Positions 1 through 10,880 of a stretch of 64,000 nucleotides of DNA are shown here, one piece after another. A program made the position numbers and the translations under genes. Within the stretch, counting starts at the first letter, position 1; every line of letters begins with the position of its first letter. The notes under the pieces were generated by a model, which had not been told where the DNA came from, did not search any database, and was given only the letters and a program-made list of their open reading frames with translations. This DNA comes from Chloranthus sessilifolius (lineage: Eukaryota > Streptophyta > Magnoliopsida > Chloranthales > Chloranthaceae), in assembly GCA_021018995.1 (NCBI GenBank), contig CM037586.1, positions 22,186,394 through 22,250,393 of the forward strand, read 5' to 3'.

Positions 1-890
1 CCATGTGTCCTTCTTTTCCGCACCTGAAACATTTTCCGGTGCCTTGCATGCATACTCCAGGCTTGTGTCTCCTGCCGCATCTTGTGCAAGGTTCGTAAGG
101 TCTGAACTCTCGTTGTGGCTGATGTGGCTGTGGAATGACATTTCCTCCTGGGAAAGTGGAACCCACTTGTGTCTGCGGTGTGAGGCGTGGCCTTTTATTT
201 TCATACTGAGCCTGAGGAAATGACGTTCTTTGGGCGAAAGTTGGGCTTGGTCTCTGTGGGACAAAAGAGCCCCCTTGAATAGCTTTGCCCTTCTGAACCT
301 CAAATCGGGCATTCCTTCTGTTAAGCATTTCACCCGATTCTCTTTCTTGGATCTGCGCACGATCTACAAGTTCTCCGTATGATTCTATCTTCATCGCGGC
401 CAATTTCTCGCGAAAGAATGGTCGCAAGCCGTTCTGAAATGCGAAGAGTTTATCGCCGTCATCTGCAATCAGATTCCCAGCAAATCTGGATAGCTGGTCA
501 AACTTGGCCTCGTACTCGGCCACCGTCATGTTCCCTTGCCGTAGGTCCATGAATTCTTTCTTCTTCTGCGCCCTGGTGGTCGCTGAGAAATACTTTTTGA
601 AGTAGACTTCTCTGAACTGCTGCCAAGTCCACTCTTCTTCGTTGTTTCAATCTGCAGCTCTCTTGACTACCTTCCACCAATTCTCTGCTTCCTGATCCAG
701 ATAAAACGCTGCCCACTTCACTTTTTCGTGTTCTGCAGGCGAGGAGATCCTGAAGAATTTTTCGATAGTACTTATCCAATCTTCAGCAGCGACTGGGTCA
801 AGCTGACCATGAAAATAGGGAGGTTGAGCTCTACTGAATACTTGAAATCCGACAGGGGTATATGGTGGATTCTCGTGTTGAGGTATAGGT
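1..890 (-). pseudogene. Ty3/gypsy gag relic with CCHC zinc knuckle, truncated
   Basis: Read on the minus strand, this is the nucleocapsid-side part of a gypsy Gag, the RNA-binding and particle-forming protein of an LTR retrotransposon. It starts near 890 in a block typical of the retrotransposon gag domain (FFRISSPAEHEKVKWAAFYL and a following ENWWKVV). It passes one in-frame TGA near 648, continues through a WTWQQFREVYFKKYF-type block, and reaches a basic, Pro/Gln-rich linker. The window edge cuts it inside a zinc knuckle (CFRCGKEGHM). The N-terminal side runs into an (AT)n tract instead of a normal start, so the 5' end is lost. It differs clearly from the gag of family B further right. Pol would lie to the left, outside the window. 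Confidence 0.85.
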
Positions 891-891
891 G

Positions 892-894
<3 letters not shown>

Positions 895-966
<72 letters not shown>
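895..966. repeat. (AT)36 microsatellite
   Basis: An uninterrupted AT dinucleotide run of about 72 bases abuts the 5' end of the gag relic. Reading through it yields artificial Ile-Tyr repeats. It probably marks the breakpoint of the truncated element. Confidence 0.97.
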
Positions 967-969
<3 letters not shown>

Positions 970-1108
970 ACGCATTCAATAAGGCATGTCTGAGTACTTA
1001 GTGATGAAAATAGTTTTTAGGAATATAAATAACCTTATAGAAGTCCCCAATGTCCCTATCTAATCCAAGGATAGGGTGCTAAGGCAACTCAATCACTATG
1101 AGTAAAAG

Positions 1109-1642
1109 TAGGGGTGTTATCGGGTCGGTTTTCATGCAAAACCGAAATTGAATCGATAACTATCAATTTCTATTTTATGAAATCGAAACCAAACCGTTAA
1201 CTTTCTAAACCTCATTTAAATTTTTTTTTTTTTTATTTGTAGCATTTAACCGAATTGAATTGATTTTTTCGGTTTCGGTTTAGAATTTTCAAAATTTATA
1301 CAAACTAAATCAATTTATACAAACTGTTTTTGCAAACTCCTATGATTCAAATGATTTTAAGACTTTTGGTGATTAACAAAGTAAGACAGCAGCAGTTGGC
1401 TTTCTACAATAAGCCTCACACACCATCAAATTCAAACATAAGCATATTATAATTCATATATACACCACTATCGACTTCTTATTGGTTCGGTTTTGGTTTT
1501 TAAACGTTAAAACCGAAATCAAACCGATAACTATCGGTTTCTATTTTTTGAAACCAAAATCGAGCCGATATGTCCCAAACTTGAAACCGAACCGAAATTT
1601 CGATCGGTTTGGTCGGTTCGATTGATTTTTGGCACAGCCCTA
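1109..1642. mobile_element. Non-autonomous hAT-type MITE
   Basis: The element begins TAGGGGTGTTATC and ends GGCACAGCCCTA, which form a short imperfect terminal inverted repeat. It is flanked by a perfect 8-base target duplication AGTAAAAG (1101-1108 and 1643-1650), the size made by hAT transposases. Subterminal regions are rich in CGGTT/AACCG words in both orientations, as is common for plant hAT MITEs of this kind. There is no coding capacity. Confidence 0.88.
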
Positions 1643-2141
1643 AGTAAAAGATTAAAAAGGATTAAACTTTCAGTCACAGGTGCAAAATTTTAAAGATAAT
1701 GGTTACGCAGCAAACCTATAAATTTGACTTGTGATTTGATGGACAAAAAGTTTGAAAAGTATTATGTAAAAAAATATAATCACACTTGGGAATTATTATC
1801 ATGTGGCATCTGATTTCAGGTTCAAACATACAACAGAGGCCGTTCATTTGAACCCATTGTCCCATTTTTCATATAAATATAGAGTGTTTTACAAAGAGAG
1901 GTATCAAAATAAACAGTTATAAAACACCACCGTTTCGAAACGGTAAAAAAAAAAAAGGATTTTGACCATTTTCTAGGTTCTCAGATTTTGCCAACGAAAA
2001 TTATCAAACGCAATTTGTTATTTTTCATAATTTTTTCGATTTTAAAAGAATTTTGAGGTTTGCAAGAGAAAATCTTGAATGCCTGTTATAATACGAGATT
2101 ATCACAAGTTGAACTAAAATTCTCTTTTATAAACCCTAAAA
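1643..2141. other. Intergenic, no feature recognised
   Basis: AT-rich sequence between two MITEs. I see no convincing coding region or repeat in it. Confidence 0.6.
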
Positions 2142-2205
2142 CAAGGTATCAAAATCAATATCGATTTGCTAAGGACCGATACGACTCGGCCGATATGTAT
2201 CGGCC

Positions 2206-2236
<31 letters not shown>

Positions 2237-2550
2237 GAAAATCTACGTCTCAGTTTGGACTGAGACGTATTGATTGATACCCGATACCAAGGATCAAAAT
2301 TTTGGTCGAAATGACCGAAATTTCGGCCAAAATTATCAGTTTGGGTGCCCACCGAAACTAAAATTTTGGTCAATTTTGTGTAGGGATTCAAATTTTCGAC
2401 CGAAATTTCAATCCAAAATTTCGATTTTTGTCTCCTCCGAAACCGAAATTTTGATCCTTGCCCGATACGTTTTGTATCGGCCGATATGGTATCCGATACC
2501 CTAGTTGAGATACCGATACGTATCGGTATCGGTTGATTTTTTATACCTTG
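2142..2550. mobile_element. hAT-type MITE (outer of a nested pair)
   Basis: The ends CAAGGTATCAAAATCAATA and GATTTTTTATACCTTG form a terminal inverted repeat. The flanks are CCCTAAAA (2134-2141) and CCTTAAAA (2551-2558), an 8-base target duplication with one mismatch. Subterminal regions carry repeated GATAC/CGATA words. A T-run lies near 2203-2229. A second MITE is inserted at 2288-2460. Confidence 0.85.
2288..2460. mobile_element. hAT-type MITE nested in the preceding one
   Basis: A 173-base element starts CAAGGATCAAAATTT and ends with its exact inverse AAATTTTGATCCTTG. It is flanked by a perfect 8-base target duplication CCCGATAC (2280-2287 and 2461-2468), which is itself sequence of the outer element. 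The ends resemble those of the outer MITE (CAAGG...), so both may use related transposases. Confidence 0.93.
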
Positions 2551-2560
2551 CCTTAAAATC

Positions 2561-3524
2561 CTAAATAATTGAAAGAAAATAATAAATTTTAAGGATAATG
2601 ATCCTCTCACTCGAGTCATGGGATATAATCTCATGACTCGACCTACCATTGGTTGCATTCATTTGATAATTTGTTTAAGTCACCTGATATAATATGCAGC
2701 CAATAAGAGATTAAGTCATGAGCTTATGTTTATAATCATTTCCCTTTTCTGAAACTTTTTGAAATGGCATGATATTCTAAAACTTTCCTTCACAATCCAA
2801 TTTTTCTAAATAACTTTAATATAAGTCTATATCATGGTTACCTAATTCGCCTACTACCCATGCAAATCGCGAATATGATTCGATTGAACTAGTTCGCGGA
2901 GATTTGAACCCTAACCACTGACATTAGGAAGCACCCGCTTAATCAGCCGGATATCGTCTGAATTTCATGCAGATCTTTTGTATATGAAAATTTAAAATTC
3001 TAAAATAGAAAATAAAATATGATTTTTTTTTTAATATATTTTTTTAATCTAAAACTCATCCTACCTGTAGCGAATCGGGTTCGCTTGGTCTTAGTGAATT
3101 GCAAATTATAAATCCAATTTCAAATTGAGCGAACCAATGAATCATGTAACATTAGTCTATGTAATGAGATTTTTAAGGGAGTGTAAGTGTGTCACAAGGG
3201 ATCACTTCTTAGAAATTGAAATTGATGTTGCTTTCTTGAGAAGGCAAAGAGCTGTCTAAGACTCAAATCACATGCACACACTTGGCATAGAAAAGTTGCC
3301 ATTACATGAAATGAAGTGCAAACCTCTTTATTGAAGATATGTGTAAGACTCGATCACATGCCTCTGTCACATGCCACAAGCAAATGTTGAAATAAAGAGA
3401 CTTAAGGGAGCATAAGTCACACATTACTCCCTTTATTGAAGAGGATCAACTCTTTTCACTTCTGCCTAAAAAACAAAATCCTCACCTTCCCTCTATCGAC
3501 TCATATATTGTCACTTGGACATCA
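2561..3524. other. Intergenic, no gene recognised
   Basis: AT-rich, no supported coding region. A weak tRNA-B-box-like string lies on the minus strand near 2900-2915 and is not enough to call a SINE. Confidence 0.6.
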
Positions 3525-3935
3525 TCTTTAAGGTAGTTTTAAACGTACCCATCCAATCTTATTGGGCACTTACATTGAAAATAATTAATTGTTTTAAATC
3601 AGATGATGGAAATTATTTTTCGTTTCAATCTTTTCATACGAGAGATCTTGAGATCATGAGACAATCAATTTTCAATGTCACATAACACGAATCCCAAAAA
3701 TGAGGCCCTAAAATCGCTTGACACACGTGATTTTAGGACTACATTTTTGGAACATGTGTCATGTGGAATAGAAAACTAATCACCTGATAGGTGCGTCATA
3801 ATCTTAAGATCCTTAATGTGGAAGATTGGAGCTAAAAACGATCTCAATCGTCTGATTTAAAATAATCAATGGTTTTTAACGTAGGTGCCCAGCAAGATTC
3901 AATAAATGCGTTTAAAGTTATCCTAATTTCACTGT
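3525..3935. mobile_element. Foldback MITE, copy 1
   Basis: The left arm (about 3525-3690) and the reverse complement of the right arm (about 3765-3935) align over roughly 150 bases. Matching blocks include TTTTAAATCAGA, CAATCTT and TCTTGAGATCAT/TCTTAAGATTAT. The whole unit can fold into a long imperfect hairpin. Non-coding. Related copies occur at 7905-8224 and about 9435-9740. I could not settle a target duplication. Confidence 0.75.
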
Positions 3936-3956
3936 AAAAATAAGGTTGTTTTAGCA

Positions 3957-4089
3957 GCACTTGTTGTTAAGGCAGTTTTTGATAGCGGTAGGATTAATAG
4001 TGACAATTTTTTGTAGCAACATGACTAATAGCGACAGTTTTTTGTTATTTAACAAAAAACTACCGCTATTAATCTTATTTCTTGTAGTG
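3957..4089. mobile_element. CACTA (En/Spm-type) terminal relic
   Basis: The right end ...ATTTCTTGTAGTG is the inverse of CACTACAAGAAAT, the usual plant CACTA terminus. Inside it are repeated subterminal words in both orientations (TAATAGTGACAATTTTTT, TAATAGCGACAGTTTTTT, CTACCGCTATTAAT). A weaker CACTTGTTGTTAAGG at 3959 may be the decayed left end of a very short derivative. Confidence 0.6.
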
Positions 4090-4144
4090 TTTTCATTGAT
4101 CCAAGTTACCAAGTGGCAGAAGTCTACCTAAACCATTAATTGCT

Positions 4145-4335
4145 CCCCAAAAAAAATTCATTGATTGTTTTGAATTAGATGGAGATCAATTTCCATCCCA
4201 ATCTTTCATACGAGGGATCTTGAGATCATAGGAATACCATAAGTTTTTTTCTTTGAGGTAGCACACATTCCCAAAAAGTAATTTGAATATCACTTGACAC
4301 AAATCATGCACAAGCTATGAGGCACAAATTGAAGG
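4145..4335. mobile_element. Foldback MITE, single-arm fragment
   Basis: This stretch repeats one arm of the 3525-3935 element: a TTGATTGTTTTGAATTAGAT block followed by CAATCTTTCATACGAGGGAT and TTGAGATCATAGG. The opposing arm is absent, so it is a truncated copy. Confidence 0.6.
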
Positions 4336-4364
4336 CAGCTGCCACATTTCAAAGTGGGATAATG

Positions 4365-4715
4365 GCTCATGACCGACATTTAAAATACCAAAATGGTGTT
4401 TAATTGATCTTATACCATTAAACATGCCTATAAGTGAATGTGGACGTATCTTAGGCTAAAGAAACATGCCTATAAGTGAATGTGAACCATTCGATTGATG
4501 AACTTTAATATCAGCCATTAAAATTATAAATAATAATTGATATTATAGTCAACAGATGGGATGGTTCAAATCTCTCAAAAGGTTTGATTTTTGGGTCCAT
4601 TGCCCTTCAATGAATGATCTATCACTTTGATGGTGTGGATTACCCACATCTTTAGCCCTTAATGGTGTAGGAGCATTTAAACACTATTTTGGCATTTAAA
4701 TGACGGTTAGCAAAA
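4365..4715. mobile_element. Inverted-repeat element, unclassified MITE
   Basis: An arm with CATTTAAAATACCAAAATGG near 4373 pairs with the inverse of CTATTTTGGCATTTAAATG near 4682, about 55 bases per arm with mismatches. A 20-base direct repeat (AACATGCCTATAAGTGAATG) lies at about 4424 and 4464 inside it. No target duplication was settled and nothing is coding. Confidence 0.45.
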
Positions 4716-4779
4716 TCGGGTCCTTTGAAAATACTGCATTCCCCTTTTGTAATTTTGAGTTAATATTGCATATGTGACT

Positions 4780-5130
4780 TGGTGATGATCTCCTACTGAG
4801 GTCACTCTTTGGAAGGTGTGTCATATCGAATCATCATATGTTTCATGTGATTCCACTCTCATGATCTTGATACTTATTTTGTAGAAATTGAAATGAAAAC
4901 GATCTCTATAGTTTGCTTCAATGTAGACAAATGTCATTTAAAATTAATGACATATCTAATTTATATAGTAGTCATTAATCTTAAATGCCATTCAATTGCT
5001 TTTAATAGATTGATAAATGGTTTTTCACCCAATCTTTTGCAAGAAAGATCTTTAGGGCTAGGGGCGCTTATCAGAAAGTGCACATGTTAATTTCACATAA
5101 CACACATCTTATAAAGTAATCCAAGTATCA
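4780..5130. mobile_element. Foldback MITE family, divergent copy
   Basis: It shares blocks with 6890-7235: a GGTCACT block near the start, then AAATGTCAT, a TTAATTTTAGATG/TTAATCTTAAATG pair, and ACACATATTAGTTTCACAT-like text. It is more distantly related to the 3525-3935 element. Non-coding. Confidence 0.5.
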
Positions 5131-6889
5131 AGTTACCGGACATTCTTGTCGCATGTCAAATGCTAACACATTTTCTTCGAGGATCATAAATTGCCACTGT
5201 TTAAAATCTTGGCCCGGCCGCTGAGCACTACATCCAACACAGGCCCACTCACACATGGGCCTAAATCAGCTAATCAAATCACTCAATTTTGGGCCACCTC
5301 AAAATTAGACCATTTATTTCTTAGCATATATATATGGAGGCTCGGGGATGAGTTGGAATGTATAATGGATCCATGCATTTAAATCAGGTGGGGTCCATAG
5401 AGCCCACCCAAAATAACTTGCTTGAGAATGATCAGAGCCCACCAAAATATTTGGACATGATCTTAGGTATATCTAATTATCTACCGTCCAAAATATGGTC
5501 AAAGAGGAAAAAATTCAATACACCAGAATGTGTACATCAGTACATAAATTTTGACTACTAAAAGATTTAATTTTAAAAACTTTGTTTAATAAATCACATG
5601 TCATGTAATCTCGAGAGGGGTGTTATTTTGAGATCTCGTGTCATGTGACATGTGATCTAGGATTTGAGCGTACGAGTTCATCCATGCACTCCAACCTATA
5701 TACCATTTTTCTTATATAATGAATGCAGAAATCTTAGGTTAGCGACCTAAGGTTGAACCATGTGCTACTGTCATTCGGGTGTTAAGTATGCTGGGCGTTA
5801 CTTAATATTTGACCACTTATTTAAGGATAAAAAATTATTTTATTTTTCATCACATGTCACGTGATCCAAGATCCCAAAAATGGGGTTTTTAGGTTTGGAT
5901 GATTGCCACGTGGCATGTTATCTCTACACTGTTGTAGGTTTCAACCCAAGCCAAGTGGCTAACCTAAGGACTCCTTAGCCATACATAATAGGCTTTGTAA
6001 GAAAGATTTAAGCGCCACGTGAAAGTTATGTGACTCATAAACCCTTTTATCAGTCGTTTCCTTTTTACTTTTTTGGGGGCTTTGCCGTGGCCTTGTGAGC
6101 ATGATTAAGAGTCTTTAAGCTCATTATTATGGGGTGACTTTATTCTCTCTGCTCTACACACAAGTGGCATATGCATCACGAGAAATGAACTGTGAAGCAA
6201 GGTATTCTATAGAGTCTCCACTTTCTTTTTGTCTCTCTATCACCTACTTTTGTAAACGCTAATGGGGTTTTTTGTCTTCTTCCTTTAGTGGATTTTGTGT
6301 TTTCAACCTTTAGTGGATTTTGTGTTTCCCAAGGTGAATTATCTCTCTCTCTCTTTCTCTCGTTTTCAAGATTGAGCTTCGACCTCAAAGTTGTGTCAAG
6401 GTTGCGTCATGGTACACTTTTCAGTTGAGCTTTGCGAGATATAAGACCGGAGACCTCCAGGTTGCAATATTATCAACCTCCCAGTTGAGCTAAAAGTACA
6501 ATTCCTTCAATCTATATATTTATAGAGAGGGAGAGTTAGTCTACAATAAGTATCATAAGTGGACATGACAGTCCACACATCAGTGTGACTGGATGGAATG
6601 TACAAACTTTCAAAGTATGAAATTTCGTGCATATCATGTAATCACATATATGCGTGGATGGCTTTAATGCACATAATGGGTGAACACTCATTATAGACTA
6701 ACTCATATATATATATATATATGATGCAATATGCTCTTTACTAATTTCCCTTAGTTCATTGGAGGGATTTGAACCGGCTGATCTGTGGACTCTAATAATG
6801 ATGATAGTGCATATTTTGTGACGGTCAAATGGTTGTAACCCTTCTCATAACTGTTATTTTCTGTGGTTGATTCATCTGCAAATAATAAG
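5131..6889. other. Intergenic, no gene recognised
   Basis: Non-coding. It holds a short CT-rich tract near 6342-6362, an (AT)n tract near 6706-6722, and repeated GGTGGG/GCCCAC-type text around 5230-5440. No reading frame has recognisable protein character. Confidence 0.6.
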
Positions 6890-7235
6890 CACTCTTGGTG
6901 CTTAGGTCACTTTTTGAGATATGCGTATCTATGAAATCATTTTGTGTTCCATTTGAATTGATCCCATAATTTCAATATTTATTTTGTAAAATATTGGGAT
7001 GAAAAATAATTTCTCTTATTTGATTTAATGCAATCAAATGTCATCCAAAATTAACAATATGATGGATTACATGTTGCTCATTAATTTTAGATGAAAGTGC
7101 TTGCTTGACTCAAATAATGGAGATCATTTTTTTGTCCAATATTTTAATACCAAAGATTTTTATTAACACACCTATCAAATGGTACACATATTAGTTTCAC
7201 ATTTCACACATCCCAAAAGGTAACACCAGCACCAC
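6890..7235. mobile_element. Foldback MITE family, divergent copy
   Basis: The sister copy of 4780-5130, in the same orientation, with the same order of conserved blocks. The central part can pair with itself imperfectly. Confidence 0.5.
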
Positions 7236-7904
7236 ATCTCTTGCTGCTCGAGGAAAGTGACTTGCCTCCCTTGAGAGAAAACCTCCCTCGCCCACCGGTA
7301 ATAGTTGAACTATTTGGATTCATTAAAGATGTGCACCCTGTGGCCTAAAATTGGACCGTCGTGATCTTATCTATGAACAAGATGGCAGCAAATTAAGTCG
7401 CACCATTTGATCTATCAAACGTCACGGATTTCAAGAGCTTTGAAATCGTGGCAGTCTAGCATTTCCATGGAATTAGATGGCTCAAAAGTCCATGTGACGA
7501 TGCGTAAGGACGCCCCATTAATTAGAGTCACATTGTATCTATTTATACAAACCTCATCGTCAAAGTCAAACACTATCTTCTACTGTAGTTAGTTAGCCGT
7601 CCGTTTCTTTCAAACGTAATAAGCCTCCTTTTTATGGGCTTGTTTTAATAAAGTTGGCATGCATGGTTACCCAAAAAGAAAATTTTTACCGCACATTATT
7701 GTAAACCCTTTGTCATGTGATTAATTTTAAGATGCTAAAAACATCACACCGAAGGTGATACATTTCATCATTTTCTCTTTTATAATTAAAAAATATAATA
7801 ATTATTTAGTAAAAAAGAATATGGAAAATATGAGGCCTTGATGATGTGGAGGTGTTGGGTAAGGCTATTCTCACCTGTATTCGAAGTAAGTACCACACAT
7901 ATTT

Positions 7905-8224
7905 TCATGGAGGAAAATCATTGATTAATTTGAATCGGATTATGGAGATGGTTTTTTGTTCTGATCCTCTCCACAATAGATCTTAAAATCATGGGGCGCC
8001 TATAAAACGGTCAGATGTTGATTTTACACCGTACATATCTCCAAAAGTAACCTAGATCATAGGCAAAGGAGTTGACCTTCACTTTTAGGGACGTGGGTGT
8101 CATGTGGAATCAACATTTGACCGTCCGATAGGCGTGTCATGATATTAAGATTTATCGTGGGGAAGATTGGAACAAAAATTAATCTCCATCATCTGATTCA
8201 AATCAGTCAATGATTTTCGTCTGT
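7905..8224. mobile_element. Foldback MITE, copy 2
   Basis: The left arm begins GAAAATCATTGATTAATTTG (near 7914). The right arm, reversed, reads GAAAATCATTGACTGATTTG. Pairing continues for about 140 bases with moderate divergence, leaving a short loop. Same family as 3525-3935. Confidence 0.8.
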
Positions 8225-8290
8225 GAAAAACGGTAGTACTAACTTACTCCGAAAATGGGTGAGAGTGGGTGTACCCTTCTTAGATATTAA

Positions 8291-8505
8291 GGATGTGTTT
8301 GGCAATGCTCCCAAACTGCTCTCATTCTCTCTCAGTTCTAATAGGGCACCAGAGCGGCCTGAAAGCACTTTTCGTAGAAATGCAGGGAGTTGGCGTAGAG
8401 CTACAGTGCTAAATCCTAAAAGCTCCACTTCACAGCAGCTGTTAAAAACAGGTCTGGTGAATATGGGGGAGTAGTTGACTATTGAGAGCATTGCCAAACA
8501 CAGCC
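8291..8505. mobile_element. PIF/Harbinger (Tourist-like) MITE
   Basis: The ends GGATGTGTTTGGCAATGCTC and GAGCATTGCCAAACACAGCC are inverse copies with one mismatch. They resemble the GGG/GGC-TGTTTGG termini of Tourist-type MITEs. The flanks are TAA (8288-8290 and 8506-8508), the 3-base target preferred by PIF/Harbinger. The 215-base interior is non-coding, although open frames occur by chance on both strands. Confidence 0.88.
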
Positions 8506-8508
8506 TAA

Positions 8509-9434
8509 ATGTTTTTGCGTAATCGAGAGCAGGTATTAAGTGCTCAAGTTGTGCACTAAGGGCGGTATATGAGTCAATCTCTCTCTAACAAATTGGCAAA
8601 ATCTCACGAGATGCATAAATATTTATAAATCTCAAATCAGTCTTAGGTTAGCTCTTATAAGGGCAGACGCTGCCTGCTCTCCACCAATGCCGATAAAATC
8701 TGTTTTGGCATAGAGCAATTTTATCACTTAAAACAGCTCGCCACAAGAATAAATAGGGTGTGGAGTTATGTTACCAAATGTGAAAGTGGCTCCCCGTTGA
8801 AGCCAAAAGGCGAAAGAGCCACTCTTTAACTCGAAATAGCTATATAGTTTTACTTTTTAGGCCACACTGCAAACCTTTTTGGCCAACCCAGTTATCCAAA
8901 TGACTAAGCATCATATAAAATTTATCTACTTAAAAATATATGTTCGTCAAAGGATTCGATGATCCTTCCGACCTTCAATGGATTCCATGATCCTTCTATG
9001 GGAAAAGTGGGCTCTTCTAATTGGGCAGGAAATTGAAGTGCACGTCTCCTGATCTTGTGATGTTCATGGATTTTCATGCATTTTAAAATCCGTGCACATC
9101 ATAAATGTGTAATTTAAGATGTTTGCCCATGGCATGGATCACAGTCATAAAAAATGTAAGAGCTGTGCCATGTTGGCTAACAGCACCATAAAAAGTATTG
9201 TGGATCTCAAAGAAAAAGTTATTGGCTACCAGCAAAAATATATAAAAATATGCCGACATAATAGCTAAACCTTAAATTCCAACTTATTATAAGTTGTTTA
9301 CTGACATGGGGCACCTACATAAGGGAGATATACTGGTAAATAAACTATGTAATTACATTTTCTCTAGTAATACTATTATATTTAAGGGTAGTTGTACTTA
9401 TAATCAAAGATTCTACATTGACAACCAGAGTTTT
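8509..9434. other. Intergenic, no feature recognised
   Basis: AT-rich, no supported gene and no clear repeat. Confidence 0.6.
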
Positions 9435-9740
9435 GCCTGTCAAAGCTATTGATTGCCTTGAAATAAAGGGTAAAGATGATTTTTCGTCTCAATCTTCAAC
9501 ACAATAAAATTTGAGATTATAGCCCACCTACCATATGGTCAGATGTTGATTACATGTTGCATACATCCTCAAAGGTGACTGCCATCATGGGCGTACCATT
9601 AAAAGAGTTTTCAAGTCACTTTTAGAGATGTGTTCTACATGAAATCAACATCTCATAGGTGAGTCATTATGTCAAGATCTATTGTGTGAAATACTAAGAA
9701 AAACAATCTCCAAGGCGATTAACCATTTTAACGAGCCAAA
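9435..9740. mobile_element. Foldback MITE, copy 3 (and fragment to about 9960)
   Basis: The left arm (about 9440-9560) and the inverse of the right arm (about 9620-9735) match the 7905-8224 family: GATGATTTTTCGTCTCAATC, then CAGATGTTGATT near 9540, then AAATCAACATCTCATAGGTG. A further single-arm fragment with a TTCCAATCTTCCAGACAAT block follows at about 9823-9960. Confidence 0.65.
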
Positions 9741-10449
9741 GCCCTAGTTGTGAATATAGAATCTTTAGATGTAAATACCACTCCCAATATTTAATTCCTT
9801 AGTTTGTATTATCATATAGTGTCCCATCAATTGTTTTTCCCGACGAGAGATTCTTTCATTCCAATCTTCCAGACAATGTTACTCAAGATCATGGACGTAC
9901 TATGAGACAATCAGATTTGATTTCATCAGATACACATCCCCAACAATTTCAACTCTTGCAAACCCTAGCTCAAAAGATTATATCTTTGGTTGCGAATAAA
10001 GACACCATATTATATATATTAACAGGACATCGGTTGCATTGCCCAAGAGCTACTTTTACGAATCCTAACCTCTTAAAAAGGTTCAAGGGCACCATAAATA
10101 TTGTTTGGGTGGCACATGGACAAAAGGGACATTGCCAAGATTATTTGAAAGTAAAAAGCATAAGGTAAATTGATTAAGATATATGATATTTTATTTTTTA
10201 ATTGTTAATGACATAAGGTATCTCAAGCTTATGTTTAGACTAATTTCTATGAGGTGTCATTGCCCCCACCATGTCACAAATATTTCACGATTTACACACC
10301 TTAAGAAAAAAAAAATGAAGCGATAATTGAGTGAATATTTTTAGTCTTACTTTAGAAGAACTATCATCTTGATAACTTGGATCGCTCAAACTATGTGTCA
10401 AGTGGTTTAATAACTTGTTGGTCATTGCATAATCTGTAAGGAGCAGGAG

Positions 10450-10880
10450 TGTAAAAGGGACAGGTCACGTCGGGTCAACTTGTTTATTGAAACCGTCAAC
10501 CTGAACCCGACCAAACCAATCACATTCAATTCAGCCACTTTAGGTTAAAGTTGTAGGTAGGGAGTCAGAGTAGGGTTTAGGTCAAGAAACTACGACCCGA
10601 ACTTAATCCGTCAAGTCAAGTCAGGTTGAATCAAAGTCAACATGTTTATGAAAACTCCCAACTCTAACTCGACGAAAACCGACCAGGTCCAATTGAGCTA
10701 CCTTAGGTTAAATCTAAGGTACGGAGTCGAATGGGGTTTAGATCAAGAAACTAGAACCCGAACCTAACCACCCGTTTAATAAATGAGTTGGGATTTTCAA
10801 CCCAACCCGACCTTACTGGTCGAAAGTATGAACCTAAACCCGACTCGTGGTTGGTCAAGTCGCTGGACCCACCAGGTTGA
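10450..10880. mobile_element. hAT-type non-autonomous relic with internal tandem repeat
   Basis: The left end GTGTAAAAGGGACAGGTCA followed by CGGGT/ACCCG-rich text is typical of plant hAT derivatives. Two copies of a unit of about 165 bases (landmarks TTTAGGTTAAAGTTG at 10541 and CTTAGGTTAAATCTA at 10703, each followed by GGGTTTAG.TCAAGAAACTA) lie in tandem. The right end is not recognised and may have been cut by the LTR that follows. Confidence 0.5.

Noticed and set aside
772..979. Ile-Tyr-repeat proteins on the minus strand
   Set aside because: Produced by reading through the (AT)n microsatellite; only the downstream gag part is real.
2155..2658. 167-codon open frame on the minus strand
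   Set aside because: It lies across two nested MITEs and a poly-T run (Lys tract); no protein character.
8207..8497. Open frames on both strands
   Set aside because: Both lie in the PIF/Harbinger MITE and adjoining foldback MITE; chance frames.
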